NCBI GenBank assembly: GCA_017983955.1
Contig: JAGOAJ010000005.1
Span: 1-64,000 of the forward strand
Direction: 5' to 3'
DNA: 64,000 nucleotides
Origin: Burkholderiaceae bacterium
Lineage (GTDB): Bacteria > Pseudomonadota > Gammaproteobacteria > Burkholderiales > Burkholderiaceae_B
The notes under the pieces were generated by a model. It ran no database searches and was not told where the DNA came from. It saw nothing but the letters and a program-made list of their open reading frames with translations. Both the position numbers and the translations under genes were made by a program. How positions within the stretch are numbered: position 1 is the first letter of the stretch; every line of letters starts with the position of its first letter. This document shows, piece by piece, positions 44,552-53,199 of the stretch.

Positions 44552-46723
44552 ATGCACTTCGCTTCCGCACCCGCTCAACGCGCCAAAACCATGACTATTA
44601 TCGTCATGGTTTTGGCGTTGCTGTACGCGATAACAGGACAAGTCAACCTGATCATAGTACAGGCCCAATACATCCATACCCCCACCCTGTTCATACCCGA
44701 GGGTATCGCATTGGCTGCGGCCTTGCGTTTCGGACCCAGGGTGTGGCCTGGTGTCTTCCTGGGGCAATTGGCCTTAGGATTACTTAACGACATACCCTTA
44801 TCGGCCGCTATGGCAGTGGCCGGCGTCAACAGCACAGAAATTGCCTTGGGCGCTTTGCTGTTTGTGCGTCTGAAAGCTAATCCCGCCTTGCTGACCTTGC
44901 GCGATCTATCCATATTGCTGGGCCTGATATGGTTCGTATTACAACCCTTCAGCGCCACGTTCGGTCTGTGGTTCATGCACTTATATGGTGCTGGAGCTAT
45001 CAGCCATATGCCCAGCTTATGGGTGGATTGGTGGTTTGGAAACGCGCTAGGCCAAAGCATAATCGCGCCGTTGCTGCTTGGTGTTTATTTTCACCGTCAT
45101 GCCGACAAATGGCGTGTACGTGAATTGCTGCCCCTAGCGCTAATACTGGCGGCCTTATGCTGGGTGATACTAATAGAAATCCCTCAGATCAGTCCGGCCC
45201 TGCCATTTGCAGTTTTGACCCCTGTCCTGGTGGTTATCGCCATACGCTACGGCATAGGCCCAGGCTGTGCCGCCACCTTTCTGGTGGCTAGCATCACCCT
45301 GGTCGCCGTATATTTTTCGCTGGAATTACAGCATCAGGCACCTGCCGTGTCCTTGAAAGACCTGAATATTTTTTTGGTGGGTATAGTACCCGCCGTTCAG
45401 GCCATCGCCATCTTATCCCGCCAGCAACTACAGTCAGCCCGCACGCTGACCGCGGTTGAACGCCAGTATCAGCGTATCTTCGAACAGGCGCCTGTATTGA
45501 TAAACGCCTTTAACCATCAAGGCAAATGCCTGCTCTGGAACGACGAATGCATCAAGGTCTTTGGCTATGAACGCGACTACATTCTTGATCACCCAGATCC
45601 ACTAACCTTGTTTTACCCCGATCCCCAGGACCGCTATACAGTAATCCACGGCTCAACCCAAAAAAACGACAAATCAATTTTCACCGAATGGAGTCCGTTG
45701 CATAGGGACGGCCATCAATTAGCCACCCTGTGGACCAACATCGAAATGCCGGATGGCATGCTGTTTAACGTCGGGATAGACATTACTGACAGGCGGCAAA
45801 ATGAAGCCCGCTTACGTGTGGCTGCCAGTGTTTTCGAACATAGCTATGATGGGATCGTTATCATCAATCCCGACAGGCTGATTACAGATGTCAACCCAGC
45901 TGGCGCTCAGCTTCTGGGCTACCAGCAACACGATCTTATTGGTCAGCCGTTAGCGTCATACCGACCACATCATTATTCTGAAAAATTTTATCAAGACTTA
46001 TGGGGCAGCGTAGCCAATAACGACGCCTGGCACGGCGAGGTCTGGATGCAGCACCGCCTAGAAGGCAAGCGGCCACTTAATACCACCGTGATCGCAGTAC
46101 GTGACCCAGACCTAAGCATCTTGCGTTATATCGTGGTGTTCAACGATATCAGTGAACTCAAAGCCAAGGAAGTTGAACTGCAGCGCATGGCGCATTACGA
46201 CTCGCTGACAGGCCTGCCTAATCGTTACTTGCTGAACGACAGGCTGCAACAAGGCATCGTTAATGCCAGACGCAGCGGTACGCTGCTGGCCGCCTGCTAT
46301 ATGGATTTAGATGGTTTCAAGTACATCAACGACACCATGGGACATGAAGCTGGCGATATCGTGCTGGTAGAAGTGGCAGATCGGGTACGTACGGCCTTGC
46401 GACGCAAGGACACCGTAGCCCGTATGGGTGGTGACGAACTAGCCTTGTTGCTGACTAACCTGGCCCATCCCAACGACTGTTGCGAAGTGCTAGACCGGGT
46501 GTTGGCCAGCATTATGCAGCCCATCACCTTGCCCAATGGTCAGGGCAAGGTGACCGCCAGCATAGGTGTCAGTTTCTTCCACCATGATGGCGACAGTTTT
46601 GACGTGCTGTTTAGCAAGGCCGACACTGCTATGTACGAAGCCAAGCGAGCAGGTAAAAACCGCTATGCTTTTTATGACAGCGAGTTAGATCATCGCGTCG
46701 CCATTGCGGCGCGCCAAACGTAG
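44552..46723 (+). CDS. Diguanylate cyclase: MASE1-PAS-PAS-GGDEF
   Basis: 723-residue membrane protein. Residues about 14-295 form an eight-span MASE1 sensor (FIPEGIALAAALRFGPRVWP), followed by two PAS domains (about 305-420 and 425-545) and a GGDEF domain (about 550-715) opening HYDSLTGLPNRYLLNDRL. The active-site loop reads GGDEL (about 626), a change in the last position, and an inhibitory RxxD site (RRKD) sits five residues before it. No EAL domain follows. Makes c-di-GMP in response to a signal. ATG 44552 (SD AGGT) is used; another ATG at 44591 lies in a strong hairpin. Confidence 0.9.
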   Translation: MHFASAPAQRAKTMTIIVMVLALLYAITGQVNLIIVQAQYIHTPTLFIPEGIALAAALRFGPRVWPGVFLGQLALGLLNDIPLSAAMAVAGVNSTEIALGALLFVRLKANPALLTLRDLSILLGLIWFVLQPFSATFGLWFMHLYGAGAISHMPSLWVDWWFGNALGQSIIAPLLLGVYFHRHADKWRVRELLPLALILAALCWVILIEIPQISPALPFAVLTPVLVVIAIRYGIGPGCAATFLVASITLVAVYFSLELQHQAPAVSLKDLNIFLVGIVPAVQAIAILSRQQLQSARTLTAVERQYQRIFEQAPVLINAFNHQGKCLLWNDECIKVFGYERDYILDHPDPLTLFYPDPQDRYTVIHGSTQKNDKSIFTEWSPLHRDGHQLATLWTNIEMPDGMLFNVGIDITDRRQNEARLRVAASVFEHSYDGIVIINPDRLITDVNPAGAQLLGYQQHDLIGQPLASYRPHHYSEKFYQDLWGSVANNDAWHGEVWMQHRLEGKRPLNTTVIAVRDPDLSILRYIVVFNDISELKAKEVELQRMAHYDSLTGLPNRYLLNDRLQQGIVNARRSGTLLAACYMDLDGFKYINDTMGHEAGDIVLVEVADRVRTALRRKDTVARMGGDELALLLTNLAHPNDCCEVLDRVLASIMQPITLPNGQGKVTASIGVSFFHHDGDSFDVLFSKADTAMYEAKRAGKNRYAFYDSELDHRVAIAARQT
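44581..44617 (+). repeat. Perfect 15-bp inverted repeat over the cyclase 5' coding end
   Basis: CGCCAAAACCATGAC (44581-44595) and GTCATGGTTTTGGCG (44603-44617) are perfectly complementary around TATTATC. The element begins 30 nt into the coding region and includes an in-frame ATG (44591). In the mRNA it would form a very stable hairpin near the ribosome entry region. Confidence 0.7.
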
Positions 46724-46813
46724 GTCACGAAATAGCGCCACAACCAACACCATCATAACGGCGGCTGAAATTACCGGCCAAACCAACATATATGTAGTTA
46801 ATAAGAAAGACAT
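46685..46813 (-). CDS. Small transporter subunit of the sodium:solute symporter
   Basis: 42-codon gene beginning MSFLLTTYMLVWPVISAAVM and ending ARRNGDAMI. It has one membrane span (about residues 5-27) followed by a basic cytoplasmic tail. SD AAGGAGT precedes the ATG, 10 bp after the symporter stop. Similar 40-45-residue proteins with a VWPVI motif accompany this type of symporter in other Pseudomonadota and are annotated as putative transporter small subunits. Its last 39 bp overlap the end of the convergent diguanylate cyclase gene. Confidence 0.75.
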   Translation of the reverse strand: MSFLLTTYMLVWPVISAAVMMVLVVALFRDLRLARRNGDAMI

Positions 46814-46823
46814 TACTTACTCC

Positions 46824-48524
46824 TTAAGAAGTGGCCACTGCCGTTGCTGGCGTAGCTGCACCAGTCGACGGGTGACCCATCATTTCATCCTCTTCCTGAT
46901 GGAAGGAACGAACCCGAACAGCCAGCAAATCGAAATCGAAACGCTCGGAACTGCGGAAACTCATGGCCGTACACACCATGGCGCTAACGCCATACGAGGT
47001 CAACGAAGCCAACAAAACAGCGTAATCGCGTAAAAATCCCACGGCAAATATCATCATGGCTATCGTCGCCAATACCCCCATGACCATGGCAATATGGCGA
47101 TTAAAGAAAGCGAAAGTCATCAGGCCGATAACCACGCCTGCACCCACGGCGGCACACAGCTCGAAGAAAACCGCCACTGCGCCCTGCATGGGCAGTAATT
47201 CAAAACGCACTACAGAAAACAAAACCACAGCGGACAGTACCGATGTTGTGAATGCCTTGTTGGTGATGCGATTCCAATAAAAGCTGACGATAACCGGGAA
47301 GACAATTGCTCCCCACAAGGCGCCAACAAAAACCAGCATGACCAGAATATCAAGACGCAAGCTGGCGAAGATCACACCTATCATGGTTGCTATCACCATG
47401 GTTATGCGGCCCCACCACAACATGCGTTTGGGTTCTGGCTTGCCACGGGCAATGTTCCTGCCGTAAACGTCAGTCATCACGATGGCCGATAAAGCCGCCA
47501 AGTCCGAGTCTGCAGTAGACGACAAAGAACCTATAACCAAGATAAAGAACAGCCCAATCGCGGCAGGCGGCAAATACATCGACGCCATCTGCGGAATGAT
47601 GTTATTCATGTCACCATCTACCGGGACCAAGCCAGTCAGCAAGGCCAGCAAGCCCAACATGCCCAGCCCAATAACCACAGCGCCATAACCTATGGTGGCA
47701 GTCAAAAAGGTGGATTTGATCAGATCTTCGCGCACAGCGAATAGACGCTGGGCGATAGTCTGGTTACCAATCGCATAAGCCAGCACCGCCACAAAATACG
47801 GCGCGCCCTGCTCTAGTATGGCCTTGGTGGAAAAGAAATTAGCCTGCTGCTCGTCCAGACGCCACATGTTGGCCATCATCATTTCAGTGCCACCCGCATT
47901 AATAAAGATAAGCGGAATGATTATGACTGCCGAAGCGATCATGGCCACCAATTGAGCAAAGTCCGTCATGACCGAGGCGCGAAAGCCCGACCATAGCGTA
48001 TAAGACAGCACGCCCAGGCCTGCGATCAATACCCCTTGAATAAAGCTAAGCGGACTTAATACTGCAACCAGCGCGCCGGCAGCAGTAAAGTTAACCATCA
48101 GGCTAATACAGCTACCCACCAGGTTAGAGACCGCCATAATCATCTGGCTGGACTTGCCATGCCGTGCCCCTATGACTTCAGCCAGGGTATGGGCCTCTGG
48201 GGCTAGCTTGCGAAATCTGCGTCCAAAAGGGTAGATGAAAAGTATCATCAACGCACCCCATAAGCCGTAATGTATGGGGCCGGACAAGCCGTAACGGTAG
48301 CCTGATGTAGCGCTGGCATAAAATGATGCCGCCCATATCCAGGTAGCGATCATGCTGGCGGCGGACAAGCCAAAGCCAACTGCGCTGCTTGAGACCATAT
48401 AGCCATCCACGTTCTCGTTTTTTTGTCCTATCATCACGGACATAAGAAAAGTGAGGCCATAGAAACCCACCAGCAGCAGCAATGCGGTGGACGTTGAGAG
48501 TTGAAAAAATGCGGTTTCCTGCAT
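46824..48524 (-). CDS. Sodium:solute symporter (SSS family, DUR3/urea-like group)
   Basis: 566-residue protein with about 13-15 membrane spans. SSS features: WIWAASFYASATSGYRYGLSG near residue 60, TLAEVIGARHG, and GSLSSTADSDLAALSAIVMTD with the Na+-site Ser/Thr residues (about 335). The tail after about 540 is hydrophilic. ATG 48524 (SD AAGGAAG) is used rather than 48557. The solute is not evident; urea-type symporters are the nearest I recognise. Preceded by a structured leader and followed by a 42-residue partner. Confidence 0.9.
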   Translation of the reverse strand: MQETAFFQLSTSTALLLLVGFYGLTFLMSVMIGQKNENVDGYMVSSSAVGFGLSAASMIATWIWAASFYASATSGYRYGLSGPIHYGLWGALMILFIYPFGRRFRKLAPEAHTLAEVIGARHGKSSQMIMAVSNLVGSCISLMVNFTAAGALVAVLSPLSFIQGVLIAGLGVLSYTLWSGFRASVMTDFAQLVAMIASAVIIIPLIFINAGGTEMMMANMWRLDEQQANFFSTKAILEQGAPYFVAVLAYAIGNQTIAQRLFAVREDLIKSTFLTATIGYGAVVIGLGMLGLLALLTGLVPVDGDMNNIIPQMASMYLPPAAIGLFFILVIGSLSSTADSDLAALSAIVMTDVYGRNIARGKPEPKRMLWWGRITMVIATMIGVIFASLRLDILVMLVFVGALWGAIVFPVIVSFYWNRITNKAFTTSVLSAVVLFSVVRFELLPMQGAVAVFFELCAAVGAGVVIGLMTFAFFNRHIAMVMGVLATIAMMIFAVGFLRDYAVLLASLTSYGVSAMVCTAMSFRSSERFDFDLLAVRVRSFHQEEDEMMGHPSTGAATPATAVATS

Positions 48525-48562
48525 GTGTTTGTGCTTCCTTGTAAGAGCGACGCGCACAGCCG

Positions 48563-48674
48563 AACCGCCCTATTTCCGGTGCCTTCACGACAGGGGAAAT
48601 TCGGCCTTCTGAAAGCAACACATAGGGGCTTCCAGTTTGGGCAGCAACGGAAATGACCGCACTATAGGGCGGTT
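48563..48674 (-). ncRNA. Structured 5' leader of the symporter gene, possible cis-acting RNA
   Basis: The left arm at 48563-48578 (AACCGCCCTATTTCCG) is exactly complementary to CGGAAAT (48648-48654) plus AGGGCGGTT (48666-48674), interrupted by an 11-nt insert. The insert can also pair locally (ACCGC 48656-48660 with GCGGT 48669-48673), so two exclusive folds exist. The element ends 38 nt before the symporter start. No known riboswitch motif was recognised. Confidence 0.4.
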
Positions 48675-49159
48675 AAAAAAAGAGTGCCGATGCTGACTAG
48701 CTGCACGGTCAGCCAAACTGATGGCCAACTAAATTGTTCCGCAACCGTTACCGGCTGGGTATAGTGTTTCGGCGAAAATGCCGGGCCGCTGTACAGCAGC
48801 CTATTGACGGAAAACGTAAACACCCGGGGCGACTAAGTCGCAATAAATAACCCTAAAGGCGTCGTTCCAAAAAAGTGTCGGTACCCTGTTAAACAAGATA
48901 GACAAGCGGTCAGTGTACCTGTAAAGCGTGATGAAGTCTAGGTTGCTGGTCTTTTAGGTGCGTTCGCCCTTACGTGGTGGGCTCCTTACTCTGCGGCCCC
49001 GCTGCGCGAAAGCCGCTACCGTAAGGACCCACCACTACAGGCTAATCGCGTGTTCAGAACAGGGCTTTTAGGGGTGGTTAGGTTAGCTTGTCCCGCTTCG
49101 GGTATGAAGTCTTGCAGCAGTCCAGAAGGCGGGCAAACGTTGTGCTCACGGCAGCGCCC
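48675..49159. other. 485-bp stretch without a gene
   Basis: No reading frame with recognisable coding sense on either strand. It contains a palindrome GCTGTACAGC (48788-48797), an odd palindrome GCGACTAAGTCGC (48829-48841) and a large stem-loop at 48974-49035. It may hold the symporter promoter, an undescribed small RNA, or the debris of a lost mobile element. Confidence 0.5.
48974..49035. repeat. Long stem-loop in gene-free region
   Basis: GTGGTGGGCTCCTTAC (48974-48989) pairs with GTAAGGACCCACCAC (49021-49035) with one bulged base. The 31-nt loop holds a second stem (GCGGC with GCCGC). Too long for a simple terminator and without T-run. Confidence 0.55.
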
Positions 49160-49480
49160 CTAGCCCACCTTAGGATCTGGATTTTCAGTGTTCGCGCCAC
49201 CTTCCTGAATCAAGAGCCGAGCAGTCGACGAGGCATAACGGAACTGGCAGGCAGCCACATAGTCAGGGTCTTTCAGCTAGGCATCAACATGCACCTTGCT
49301 GGGGAATTCCAGTATCACCATGCGCTCGGTGAACGCTTCGCCTTCAGCCGCCGTGACCGCATCGCCACGGGTCAAGAACTTGCCGCCGTGGCGCTTAACC
49401 GTTGGTGGCGTAAGATCTGTATATTTGCGATAGGTTTCAGGAGCAGTAATGGTCATGGTTGCAATAACATAAGCCGACAT
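49160..49480 (-). pseudogene. DUF1330 family protein broken by an in-frame TAG
   Basis: The frame starts MSAYVIATMTITAPETYRKY with SD AAGGA. It runs through RGDAVTAAEG and MVILEFPSKVHVDA, stops at TAG (49277-49279), then continues in the same frame with LKDPDYVAACQFRYASSTAR and LLIQEGG to a TAG at 49160. DUF1330 proteins are about 95 residues and have this second part (conserved FRYASS-RLLIQEG). A Trp or similar codon changed to TAG would explain the interruption (TGG to TAG is one base). The truncated 67-residue product lacks the second half of the fold. A sequencing error is the alternative. Confidence 0.8.
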
Positions 49481-49550
49481 AATGATTTTCCTTTTTTGTG
49501 CGTGGTATTTCTGGTTTTATAGGAACATCCGCCCTTCCGTGCCAGGCACC

Positions 49551-50525
49551 TTAGGGCACCAACAACAATGGCCGGACAGCGCCTTCGGCCTCTAGTATCC
49601 TGTGGCATTCAGCCGCCTGATCCAGGGGAAATTCACGTGGTGCCGCCACCTTAAGCCAACCTTCAGATAATGCCTGGAATACATTGTTAGCCATTTGCAG
49701 GCGCTGGGCTTCATCCTGCAGATAGTGAAAAACAATGGGCCGGGAAACCGAGTTGGATTTGGCCGCCAGGCTGGACACCAGGAATGGCGGCACTGGACCT
49801 GAAGCTTGCCCGAAATTGACCAAATGCCCACATAGAGCCAGTGCTTCAAGTGAACCCTGGAAAGTATCTTGACCTACTCCGTCGTAGACCACATCCACGC
49901 CACGGCCCTTGGTCAAATCCATCACCCTGGCGGGGATGCTTTCATCCCGATGGCGAATAATATGGTGGCAACCTGCCGCCTGTGCCAGCGCGGCCTGGGC
50001 ATCGTTGCGCACAGTGCCTATAACCACAGCACCCAGGTGGGCAGCCCATTGGCATAGCATCTGGCCTACGCCGCCAGCAGCGGCATGGACCAGCACGGTT
50101 GTAACCGGCTGGACCTGATGCACGCGATTCAGCAGCATATCTACCGTCAAACCGCGCAACAACACGGAAGCTGCCACGGCATCCGACACGTCATCCGGCA
50201 GCGGTATCAACAGTTTGGCGTCGATAAGGCGTTCAGCGGCATAAACCCCATAGGCGCCCGTGACGTAGGCCACGCGGTCGCCTATTTTCAAGCCCTGCAC
50301 ATTGCTGCCCAGCTCGGTGACTACGCCAGCGGCTTCTATGCCGGGCGTGCCCGGCAGTGCCAAGGTTTTATACAGACCAGATCTGACATAAACATCATGA
50401 AAATTAACGCCTATACGGGTGTGCTGCAGCTTGACCTGGTCAGGCCCTGGGTGTCCGACGGCAACATCCCTAGCCTGCATGACCTCGGGCCCACCATATT
50501 GCTCGATCACAATAGCAACTGTCAT
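49551..50525 (-). CDS. Quinone oxidoreductase (zinc-independent MDR family)
   Basis: 324-residue NADPH-dependent reductase. VNFHDVYVRSGLY near residue 45, PGIEAAGVVTELGSNVQGLK and the nucleotide-binding VLVHAAAGGVGQMLCQWA (about 145) are as in QOR/Qor. No zinc-binding Cys set is present. ATG 50525 with SD AGGAA is used. Downstream of, and on the same strand as, the YhaN-like gene by 16 bp, so possibly co-transcribed. Confidence 0.9.
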   Translation of the reverse strand: MTVAIVIEQYGGPEVMQARDVAVGHPGPDQVKLQHTRIGVNFHDVYVRSGLYKTLALPGTPGIEAAGVVTELGSNVQGLKIGDRVAYVTGAYGVYAAERLIDAKLLIPLPDDVSDAVAASVLLRGLTVDMLLNRVHQVQPVTTVLVHAAAGGVGQMLCQWAAHLGAVVIGTVRNDAQAALAQAAGCHHIIRHRDESIPARVMDLTKGRGVDVVYDGVGQDTFQGSLEALALCGHLVNFGQASGPVPPFLVSSLAAKSNSVSRPIVFHYLQDEAQRLQMANNVFQALSEGWLKVAAPREFPLDQAAECHRILEAEGAVRPLLLVP

Positions 50526-50541
50526 TTGAATTCCTATACTG

Positions 50542-53199
50542 TTATAGAGTTGGGCGTATGGGGCGCGGCGCCACGCCCAGGTCGCGCCAGTTGTCGGGAT
50601 GGCAGGTAAACAGCAAAATTTGATGCCGTTGGGCCGCATCAAACAATATGCGTTTCATCTGGCCCAAACGTTGGGCATCGCTATGCACCAGTGCGTCATC
50701 CAGCATGATCAGCGTGGGCTTACCGGCCGCGCTTATTAAGTCCGCATAAGCCAATCGGCTGATCAGGCCCAATTGTTCGCGCGCCCCAAAACTTAAGGCA
50801 TCAACATCTGCCAAGCTGGATGCATCAGGCATCCCGCCTGGCCTACTTAGCTGGCTTAGCACCAGGTTTTCATCGACGCTTAGACGTGCTTGCGGAAATA
50901 GCAGCTGCACATAATGATCCAAATGCTTTTGCAAAGGCGCTTGCAAACGCTGAGTCAATTCTTGACGCTTGCCCTGCAATAAGCCCAGCAGTAGTTTCAA
51001 GGCCTGGGCGTTGCGTGCAAATTCGTCCACCCTGCGCTGGACCAAGGCCAAACGCCCCGCCAAGACACTGCGCTGCTCTTCCAGCCCCTGTGCCCCAGCC
51101 GCTTGTAGTTGCGCCTGCAAGGTCAGGATGGTGCGTTCCCGCATGGCATGCGCCTGTTCCTGCTGCTGCGCGCTGGTGGCGAAACGCTGAATATCCTGGC
51201 GCAAAATATCAGGTCTGACCGTGTCTATGCTTAGTTGATATTCGGCAATGCGTTCCTGCAGCTCTTGCTCTTGCGCCCTGTGCTGGTTCAATTGTTGAAA
51301 AAGGTCTTTTTCTTGATTTTGAGCTTGGCTAAGTTGCACCCTGTTCTGGGCTTGCTGATGCTCTAGCTCGGCAGTTTGTAAGGCCGTACGAACTGTCGCT
51401 AAAGCCACGGTATGCTGATGAAAAGTAGCCTCGGCCGCCTTCAAGTCGCGTTCGGCCTGGGCTGCCACGGTTTCGGCCATGGCCAGTGACCCAGCTGACC
51501 CCGCATCGGCCAACCCTGTAGCTACGTCCAAAGACGGTAGCTCCTGACGCAAGCGCTGGACCACCTGTTGCTGGCGTTGCACGCGATCTAATAAAGCCTG
51601 CATGCCCTGGGGCGCATAAGCATCTCGGCGTATCGTATGTTGGTCAATCGCGGCTTGCGTATGCGCGCTAAGGTCAGCATGCGTCAACGCCTGACTAAGG
51701 TCGGCAACATCCAGCGCTACCAGTATGGCGTCATATTCGTCCTGGGCCTGACTATGCTGTCGCCCCAAAGCGTTTAGGTCCTGACCTCCGGGGATAATAC
51801 GCACACGCCCTACACCGGGTATCCGCAATTCGCCGCCGTCCAACAGGCTACGCACATCCTGACCCTGCACGGCTAGGCCATCCAAATACAGGCTGTTCCC
51901 GCCCTCCAGATCAAACTCCAGCCGTGTGGCCACGCTTAGTCTCCGCGCATCCAGAGTCGCCAGCTCATGATGCAAAGCCTGTAAACGCTTCAAGCGTTCA
52001 GGGTTGTTACACCACTGCAAGGCCGCTGCTTGTTGCTGTTGCAGGGCCTGGTCTTGTTGCTGCGCTAGCGTTAGTTGCGCCTGCATATCATCCAAGCTGG
52101 CCGTGGCCAGTTGCAGTTCCTGTACCTTGCTGTGCTGCAACTGGGCACTACGCGCCTGTTTAAGCGCAGCGCTGGCGGTATCCCAATCAGCGCGCGCGCC
52201 ATCCAACGTCGACTGCATGCTAGCGCTACGCAGCTCTATTTGCTGGCTGGCCTGTTCGGCCGCCGTCAGCGCCTGCTCGCGTTGACGCGCCTGCAGCCTG
52301 TGTTGCTCAAAACCCTGCAACTGATCGTGTACTAGCTTTTGGGTGGCCTGACAGGCAGTCAAAGCTTGCTGCTCGCGTTTCTGGTTTTGCAGCAATTGCT
52401 CGGCTTGCTGTAACTGCAAGGTTGCTTGCTGCTCTTGCTTGCGCAGTGCCAGCCAAGGCATGTCTGCCGTATCCCTGTCATGCTGTTGCTGCAAAGCGTC
52501 CAACTGGTCCACCTGGCTGCGGTAGGTGGCGATAGTCTGGTCCATAGTTTGCAGTTCTTCCTGCAAAGCAGCCTGTTCCTTAAGCGCTACGGCATAGTCA
52601 CGCGCCGGTGCCTGGTTAGCTGTCGTCAGGAAGCGCGCCATGCGTTCCTGTACCTTGCGTATGACGGCATCACCATCGCTGCTGGCTAACTCACCCACCG
52701 ACTGGTCCAGCGCGGCTTGCAAGTGCTGTGCGGCATGGCCCGTGGCGTCACGAAACTCCTGACCTGCGCCTTGCTCTATCCACAACAGCCCAGGTATCCC
52801 CCAGTGTTCAGGCTTGCTGGCTCCGCGCAAAGGCACCTCGAAACCCAGTAGCTGAGCCAGGTGCTGTTCCGCTTCATCGCCATCAAAAGCCCGCTGACCT
52901 ATTTGCAGATAGCAGCGTTTTTGTCGTAAGAAGCGTTTGGTCAGCTGGTAGGCCTGCCCTTGCCAATGAAAATCCAGGCTAACTTCCGGCGCAGCAGCGC
53001 TGTCGCCCCAAGGCTGTAAGTGCCCCAACGTGCCGGAACCATGACGCTCAAAGAAAGCCGCCCTGACCGCCTGGGCTATGGTGCTTTTGCCGGATTCGTT
53101 AGGGCCGTGGAACAGGTTGATGCCAGGTTCCAGGTCGGCCAGTTCCAAATGATCGCGAAATTGGCGAAACTGGCTAAGTTGTATACGCTGCAGCTTCAT
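50542..53199 (-). CDS. SMC-like ATPase, YhaN/SbcC type
   Basis: 885 residues. N-terminal Walker A FHGPNESGKSTIAQA (about 32-46), very long Gln/Ala-rich coiled coils (about 170-800), and C-terminal signature SFGAREQLGLI with Walker B TLIMLDDALVHSD. The centre has no CxxC zinc hook; instead a Gly-rich beta-looking stretch (EFDLEGGNSLYLDGLAVQGQ) interrupts the coil. That is as in YhaN-like proteins rather than classical SbcC. Its ATG overlaps the stop of the SbcD-like gene (ATGA). Together they should form a DNA-end processing nuclease. Confidence 0.87.
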   Translation of the reverse strand: MKLQRIQLSQFRQFRDHLELADLEPGINLFHGPNESGKSTIAQAVRAAFFERHGSGTLGHLQPWGDSAAAPEVSLDFHWQGQAYQLTKRFLRQKRCYLQIGQRAFDGDEAEQHLAQLLGFEVPLRGASKPEHWGIPGLLWIEQGAGQEFRDATGHAAQHLQAALDQSVGELASSDGDAVIRKVQERMARFLTTANQAPARDYAVALKEQAALQEELQTMDQTIATYRSQVDQLDALQQQHDRDTADMPWLALRKQEQQATLQLQQAEQLLQNQKREQQALTACQATQKLVHDQLQGFEQHRLQARQREQALTAAEQASQQIELRSASMQSTLDGARADWDTASAALKQARSAQLQHSKVQELQLATASLDDMQAQLTLAQQQDQALQQQQAAALQWCNNPERLKRLQALHHELATLDARRLSVATRLEFDLEGGNSLYLDGLAVQGQDVRSLLDGGELRIPGVGRVRIIPGGQDLNALGRQHSQAQDEYDAILVALDVADLSQALTHADLSAHTQAAIDQHTIRRDAYAPQGMQALLDRVQRQQQVVQRLRQELPSLDVATGLADAGSAGSLAMAETVAAQAERDLKAAEATFHQHTVALATVRTALQTAELEHQQAQNRVQLSQAQNQEKDLFQQLNQHRAQEQELQERIAEYQLSIDTVRPDILRQDIQRFATSAQQQEQAHAMRERTILTLQAQLQAAGAQGLEEQRSVLAGRLALVQRRVDEFARNAQALKLLLGLLQGKRQELTQRLQAPLQKHLDHYVQLLFPQARLSVDENLVLSQLSRPGGMPDASSLADVDALSFGAREQLGLISRLAYADLISAAGKPTLIMLDDALVHSDAQRLGQMKRILFDAAQRHQILLFTCHPDNWRDLGVAPRPIRPTL

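Noticed and set aside
48974..49035. Integron attC site
   Set aside because: The arms lack the GTTRRRY/RYYYAAC core boxes, and no integrase or cassette is nearby.
49088..49522. 144-codon plus-strand open frame
   Set aside because: It is antisense to the DUF1330 pseudogene, has no recognisable domain, and its composition follows the antisense of that gene.
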